A stretch of 64,000 bases of DNA from Agapanthus africanus (lineage: Eukaryota > Streptophyta > Magnoliopsida > Asparagales > Amaryllidaceae), in NCBI GenBank assembly GCA_030015575.1, contig JASDDO010000001.1, forward strand, positions 139,767,988 to 139,831,987. The letters run 5' to 3'. Shown here piece by piece: positions 58,501-64,000 of this stretch (the first letter of the stretch is position 1; each line of letters begins with the position of its first letter). Both the position numbers and the translations under genes were made by a program. The notes under the pieces are model-generated. The model saw only the letters and a list, made by a program, of their open reading frames with translations. It ran no database searches and had not been told where the DNA came from.

Positions 58501-58750
58501 ATTTAATAAATCGGCCGTACCGCCGCGCAACCGCCGCACGAGGCTAGCTCGTGCCGCGGAAGCGCGGCAAGAAGAATGAATTAGTTGCACGAATTTCACA
58601 GTATATCTTATATTCACCTGCTGATTTTTCTGAACATTTTTAATGTTGAAAAATCCCAGAATTTAAAAATTGTACAGAGAGCAATATTGGTTCGGGGTTT
58701 CGGGTTCGTTCGGACTTCAATTTCCGTCTGGACTTCGCCTAAGGCTCTAG
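55586..58750 (-). mobile_element. Copia G leader region
   Basis: Long stretch between primer site and protease where gag is expected; no Gag motif recognised. It holds a perfect palindrome TTGACTGAGTCAA three times (56067, 56151, 56240), a GC-rich palindromic patch (58500-58570), a repeated GACATCGCATGCCT (57520, 57552) and blocks shared with both halves of E. Confidence 0.6.
56403..56650. repeat. Tandem duplication in G leader
   Basis: Two copies about 145 bp apart of a 110 bp block with GCTAAAGGAGTCACTCCC, TCGGTCCTTTCCTCATCGAA and GGATATATCA. The two short open frames crossing it come from the duplication. Confidence 0.7.
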
Positions 58751-58766
58751 CTAGGCTCTGATACCA
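58751..58766 (-). other. Copia G primer binding site
   Basis: GTGGTATCAGAGCCTA directly after the 5' LTR end CCCTGCA. TGGTATCAGAGC is complementary to the 3' end of initiator methionine tRNA, the usual copia primer. Confidence 0.8.
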
Positions 58767-61002
58767 CTGCAGGGTTCCTAGGCACTCTAGTGAGGTCTCC
58801 CAAGCCATCAACCATGGCAATTTCAAAAAATATGGTGCCTACAAACCCTAAAGTACGGATCGATAACTAGATGTCTAGGCGAACAAGAACTAGTTAACAA
58901 TTAACTACTGAGAATACGGAAATACAACCTTTGTAGATCCGGTCCTCCACCTCCACGGCTCCGCAACGGGGTCGTCTCCGCTGTCCAAATCAAATCTGGG
59001 CTCTAAGATCGGCTTCGTCGGAGAATGGGCAAGCTAGGTCGTCGATGTCCATGCCGAAGATGATCTACGTCGAGGCATCGATGAATCAAGCTCCACCTTC
59101 ACCAAACCCTAAAATCTTGTGAAGGAAACACACTCTACTACTTGGCAAGAGGTAGAGGATGAAGAAATAGGAAGTGGGTAGACTTTAGAATTGGATTTCT
59201 CACTCATATGCATCAATCACCATTGATGGACTTCAAGCTTCTTCACTTGAAGCATGAAGAAGAAGAAGAAGAAAAACATTATGATAAGTTAATAGAAAAT
59301 GAAAAGAAAATGAATTCTTATCATAATATTAACTAGAGTTAAGTGTAGAGAAAGAATCATGGTTAGTGGGAATGGTTAGGGTTAAGGATGAGATAAGTAT
59401 GGTTGACTTGAACAAAGCTTCATGAAGCTTCAACTAAAGAACAAAAGAAGCCACCATTCTTTTCTCATTTTCATTTATTCATTTATCAAAAATAAAAAGG
59501 ATAAATAAATAGATAAATGAATAACAAATAGGAAACCCTAAACTATTTCATTAACCAAGGTTTAATCTTTACACTTGAACCCTAGCATGACATGTATCAT
59601 CAAACATGATACAAGCAAGTGCACAAAAGTATATCGCATATACAATGCGCACATCCGAGTGAGAAAATCCGTCTAAAGTGAACCGATACTAGTTAATGCA
59701 AAGTAATATATCAAATATATAATTATACATTAAATCATTAAATCAACACTTGATTCAATGATCCGGTCATGCGCACATAACCGACTGGTATCTAATATAT
59801 CGGCTTATCGAATCAACACTTGAATCGATAACTAGGTTATATCGCATACAACCATTCGATATATTTATCGCGAGAATAGAATACAGTATCGCATACAGTA
59901 TTATTCTCGGTCCCGCACATATCTCATATGCGCTCCTATTTCGTTTCGCTTGAACCAGGAAACCTCTGTGTAGGACTCTAAAGACTCGTCAATACGCCGG
60001 CAGCGGATGATGATCATATCAAACATCCACAAGCCGCAAGCGGTCTGCTAAACGTAACGGCCACCCGGGTATTGAGCGATCTGAAGATCGACGAGCAAGC
60101 CCGCTCACACTCCAGTGAATCCGACCAGTAACACTACCGTACAGTCCGGTCTGATCGTCTGATATGTCGCATATCTCGCCTAGGGGTGGTATACGTCAGA
60201 CCCCAATAGCTCAATAAGTCGTGTCGATATGAGGTCTATAACTGTTCGAGAAACTACTGGTAACACTTACCAGTAAATCTCAGCAACCCTGGCCAGGGAT
60301 TTCCTGTTATAGCCAATCGAACACAGCGCAACATCAACCCCCATATACCGGGAGAGACGACTCCCCTCCTATCGCTCATTGCCTCCATGTGACTCGGGAC
60401 TGTACCCAAAAACCACCGTTTTGCACGCCCTCTTGGACGTGGTAAGATGGAAATCAAAGCACAGTGGGAACCACACAAGACTCTATGACGATCTCGGGTC
60501 AACAGACTACTCTGTACCAGTGTCACCAGAGAACTGCCATCTGACGTGAGGTATAATACCATCTGGGAGTTCTCGGCGAGTCCGTCCAGTGTACCCAGTC
60601 TCTACTGAGCACCCGTATATCTCCTCTGATGTCAAACACCGATGGATATGGGATCATCCATCGCCCATCTGTATGGGTCGAGAAGGTACACGCTAGTCTA
60701 CTCTGGTATATCGATGCCCCGTCTCGATACACCCTCGACTAGGGACTGTGAAGGATGTACTTATAGACTACCATGTCCCCACTAGTATGATCCGCATCAT
60801 AGTCCAGGTAGTCAAGTACAGATCCTAAGGGCTTTACCAACATGTAACAGAGAGACAATCAGTATACACGTTAAGGTAAAGAGCAACCAGATAGCATACT
60901 ATCATGTCGAGCAAGAAAGTCCTCCCTATATATGTCCCAGCATCCACTACAATATACATCCTATGTATAGTAATGGCCTCTAGGGCATACATATAACTAA
61001 CA
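58767..61002 (-). mobile_element. Copia G 5' LTR
   Basis: 2236 bp near-identical copy of 50589-52823, followed on its outer side by target duplicate ATTCA (61003-61007), after which F continues. Confidence 0.9.
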
Positions 61003-63405
61003 ATTCAGTCGTCTTTATCACCCTGGAACTCTTCCAGTGATTCCCCCCAGGATCGATTGATACCATCTCACTACATCTAGTGAGAATCCTAACATCCAAT
61101 TACATCTATCTCATAGATGAAAACTCAGGATTTAGGAGGTATCACTTTGATTCTATTTGGGGAATCCTAGTGATAATAGGAGATTGACCGATCGTAGTAT
61201 AGGAAACTCTTTTCCTATCAAGAGTATGTTGTCTACGTACAATACGAAGATGACCACCTTACTCTCTACTACCCTTTTGTATATACAAGGTTCGTCTACC
61301 ATTTTGATGAAGTCAAACACTTTGACTATCACATCAAAACAGACGTTCCAACTCCGCGATGCCTGCTTCATTATGTAAAGCAACTTGCACACGTTTCCGC
61401 TGCTCCCACTGTTTTACGAAGACCTCTGGCTGTGTTCTTATAGACGTTCTCTTCTAAATCAGTATTTAAAAAAGTAGTCATGGCACCCAACCACCAGATA
61501 TCGTAGTCATGGTATGTAGCCGTGGCAAGTAGGATCTGGATGGATTTAAACATAGTCCCTGGAAAAGGTTTCATCATTATCCGTGCCTGGTTGATGACGA
61601 AAACCTTTAACAATTCTAGCTTTGAAAGTCTCAACCTTTCCATGTACACCAAGCAATCTTCTCAAGATATACTTGCTCCTGATGGGGATTTAACCCTTCA
61701 GTTATAGCAACCAAAGTCCATACTTTGTTGGTGTATAAGGATTCCATCTCAGATCACTAAGCATCCAGCCATTCTTACAGAGTCCCTACTCTCGATGGCC
61801 TGCTCGAAACTGGTTGGGTCATCATCTCATGATGCAATCCTCGCTCCCACTGTCATCGAGAAACCGAGGTATCTCTCAGGTGGGTGAGGAACCCTACTAG
61901 ATCGGCGGAGAGGCTGAGGTTCGTCGGAAACTATTGAATCCTTTGGTTCTGTCAAATCATTAGCAGTTTTGTACAGCTGGAACCTTTCCAGTTCTACAGA
62001 ACTGATCTTGCCTCGATCTTGTCCGGATTTTGCTTTTGACATAGGACGGACAATCCCAAATCTTAACTGACTTAAGAGATAGGATCTTCCCGCACCATAT
62101 CTTATATGGAGTGGTAGGCACTGATTTGATTCGAACCTAATTCAATAGGTATGCAGCTTCTCAAGCGCATAACTCCCAAAGGAAAAAGGTAACTCAGTAG
62201 TACTCATCATAGAGCACACCATATCAAATAGGGTGTATCTGCTCCGCCCCGACATACCATCGTGCTATGGTGTATTCGGAGGAGTAATGCCGAGAGAGAA
62301 TCTCATTCTCCTTTAGAATAATCCAGGAATTCCGTGCTCAAGTATTCTCTTCCTCGATCACATCAAAGGACATAATACTTATACCCGTATTTTGGTTCTC
62401 TACTTCCAACTTATATTCTGTGAATACCTCAAAAGCTTCGGACTTATGTTTCAACAGGAATATATGACTGAATCTTGAGAGATCATCAGAGAATATAATG
62501 AAGTATAAAGAACCAGTCCTGGCATGTGTAGACAGGAGACCTTACATACATCATCATGCATCAGTCCCAAGAGTTCATTAACTCTTTCTCTGCTTCCAGT
62601 AAACAGAGCTGGTGTCATTATATCTTTGTGACATGACTGGAAAGTTTCACAAGATGTAAATTCAAACTGATTTAAATATGCATCTAAAATGTAACTTCAG
62701 CCAGTCGGGTCGCATTGATATGACCTAGTCTACAATGCCTCAAGAAGAATTTGTTCATTTCTGAACTCTTCCTCTTGTTTGTGTTCAATATATAAGGAAC
62801 TGTAGTTTGATTTAGAACGTCAATGCTTTTAGATAACGTGCCTGAACCGATCAACTTTTGATATAGGAAGTGTTCAAAACATTATCCATCAATACAAAAT
62901 TATATCCTTTCTTTACTAATAAAGAGACTGATATGATTTTGTATATCAGGTTCGGTATCTAATAGCATTTGTTCAGAATCAATGTATTCGTAATACAGGG
63001 TGACAGTGACCAACAGACTTGGCTGCAACACTTGCCCCGTTTTCTGTCTTATGAAACTTATCACCCGTTCTCAGTTTTTCTACCCTTTTGTAGCCCTATG
63101 TAACAGATTACATATCTGGGATCCTGATCCGGTATCATATACCCAGGATGCAGAGGATACTGAGAAACAGTTCTTTGTAATGAACACACCCGAAGGAGAT
63201 GCATCATATGCACTTTCTTCGTTTGGGCGGCATAGGAATTCTGGTATTCCCCAATTTCCTGCTCTGTCTTATAATAATTATAAGTTGGAGCGGGACCAAC
63301 GTTCCCCAGCTCAGTATAACAAGCGGGTTCGGTCAATACATCCGTTTTATTATCTTGATTAAGGCGTGATATGGTCGCTACCAGGAGAGAGAGAGAAGAA
63401 AACAC
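61003..63405 (-). pseudogene. pol: Copia F polyprotein remnant (PR-INT-RT)
   Basis: Same domain order as G: protease 63405-63061, pre-integrase 62790-62570, integrase 62560-62120, linker 62042-61827 (EPQPLRRSSRVPHPPERY), RT 61652-61153 (LKSIQILLATATYHDYDIW, KQASRSWNVCF, YVDNILLIG). The first catalytic aspartate is glycine, as in G, and the second motif is YVDN, not YVDD. Multiple frameshifts. RNase H lies on the other side of G at 50155-50588. Confidence 0.78.
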
Positions 63406-64000
63406 TCTGCGTGCGCTCTTGCAAGATCAGATTGGTTATATATTTTATCTAATCAGGATGACTCCCACTGTTTTTATCAAATCTTCCTTCAAACCTTAAA
63501 AGGAAAGACTAGCCGGGATTAATTACACTCTACAAGTTCGCCAATCTTTCAGCCAGGCCAGTGTCGGTACTTTGAGGGAGGTTCCCCGTGCTTTCGCACG
63601 GACCTAATTACAGTAAACCTCGTTTTCCCAGAGGCGTAACCCCGTTGACACCTTTCTAGACACCTACTTGATCGGCTAATTGCAAAGTGCAAAACTCTCC
63701 CAGGAGTAACAATTACTCACAGTGGGTATCGGGATCCAACTATCATATAGAAGGTATGCAATCTTATTGCAAATTTCAACACTTGAAACTCCCGATAAAG
63801 GTTTTTACCCCTAGTACCTATGACCTTGGCTAAGGTCAACAAATCATAGGTACTAGTCAAGTTCTACCCGTCATTTCGTGATTAATTAGACCCACCTACA
63901 TGACCCTTGGCTAAGGTCAACAAAGCCACATGATTGTCCTAACTAATCGCATCATATGCGGTGTAGGAAGACATCACTTAGCTACCGTACACTGTGCCTT
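63406..64000 (-). mobile_element. Copia F leader, to window edge
   Basis: Aligns with 55586-56270 of G, including the CTACAAGTTCGCCAATC block. The TTGACTGAGTCAA palindromes of G appear here as TTGGCTAAGGTCAA. No Gag motif. F continues past 64000. Confidence 0.65.

Larger units (their letters stand above)
50589..61002 (-). mobile_element. Copia element G (young, complete, pol decayed)
   Basis: 10,414 bp between target duplicates ATTCA. On the element strand: 5' LTR (61002-58767), initiator-Met primer site, a 3.1 kb leader without recognisable gag, decayed protease, integrase, RT and RNase H (55585-53000), polypurine tract, 3' LTR. I found only two differences between the 2.2 kb LTRs: a C-run length change near 50620/58797 and one A/G at 51197. 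Insertion was therefore recent, yet the coding region is broken. Confidence 0.9.

Noticed and set aside
52075-60732. Identical 102- and 69-codon frames at 52075-52553 and 60254-60732
   Set aside because: Identity comes from the two near-identical LTRs of G, not from coding conservation.

Overview
The window looks like intergenic DNA from a large, repeat-rich flowering-plant genome. I see no intact host gene, tRNA or rRNA. The plant assignment rests on Ty1-copia elements with plant-type leader and LTR ends, Ty3-gypsy elements with Tat/Retand-like Gag, a plant mobile domain (PMD) gene, and a plant-type histone H3.1 fragment. The species cannot be told from this sequence.

Layout. 1-6181: decayed gypsy-like LTR debris around one copia LTR (K, 3189-5351). 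6252-6555: a CACTA-like transposon end. 6861-6959: a histone H3 N-tail fragment with promoter-like sequence beside it. From 7217 to the right edge there is one deep nest of retrotransposons. H is a copia element whose 3' LTR starts at 7232. It is split by B, a solo gypsy LTR with TSD GTTAT. B is itself split by A (8955-17512, minus strand, TSD ATCAC), a gypsy element with LTRs and gag but no visible pol. H is split again by J (19524-20466), an A-type LTR. J is split by E (copia, plus strand, from 20467). E is split by D (23707-47464, TSD GATGT), a gypsy element that contains C (23774-37944, minus strand, gag but no pol). E is split a second time by F (copia, minus strand, from 47948). F is split by G (50589-61002, minus strand, TSD ATTCA), a recent copia element with almost identical LTRs.

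How the parts work. A and C have LTRs, primer sites, polypurine tracts and Gag remnants, but no protease, RT, RNase H or integrase that I can find. They look like Gag-only elements that depended on a relative for pol. D carries, antisense to itself and between its internal repeats and its 3' LTR, a nine-exon PMD gene with its own TATA box, phase-1 introns and polyadenylation signal; it is now broken by stops and frameshifts. F and G carry the same copia polyprotein order (protease, integrase, RT, RNase H), decayed in both, although G inserted recently.

Most striking features: (1) a six-hairpin cassette of about 220 nt found complete six times in A, C and D, with stems that change on both sides; (2) LTRs built largely of short perfect palindromes, including arrays of paired G-boxes (CACGTG); (3) the intron-containing antisense PMD gene; (4) the histone H3.1 tail fragment.
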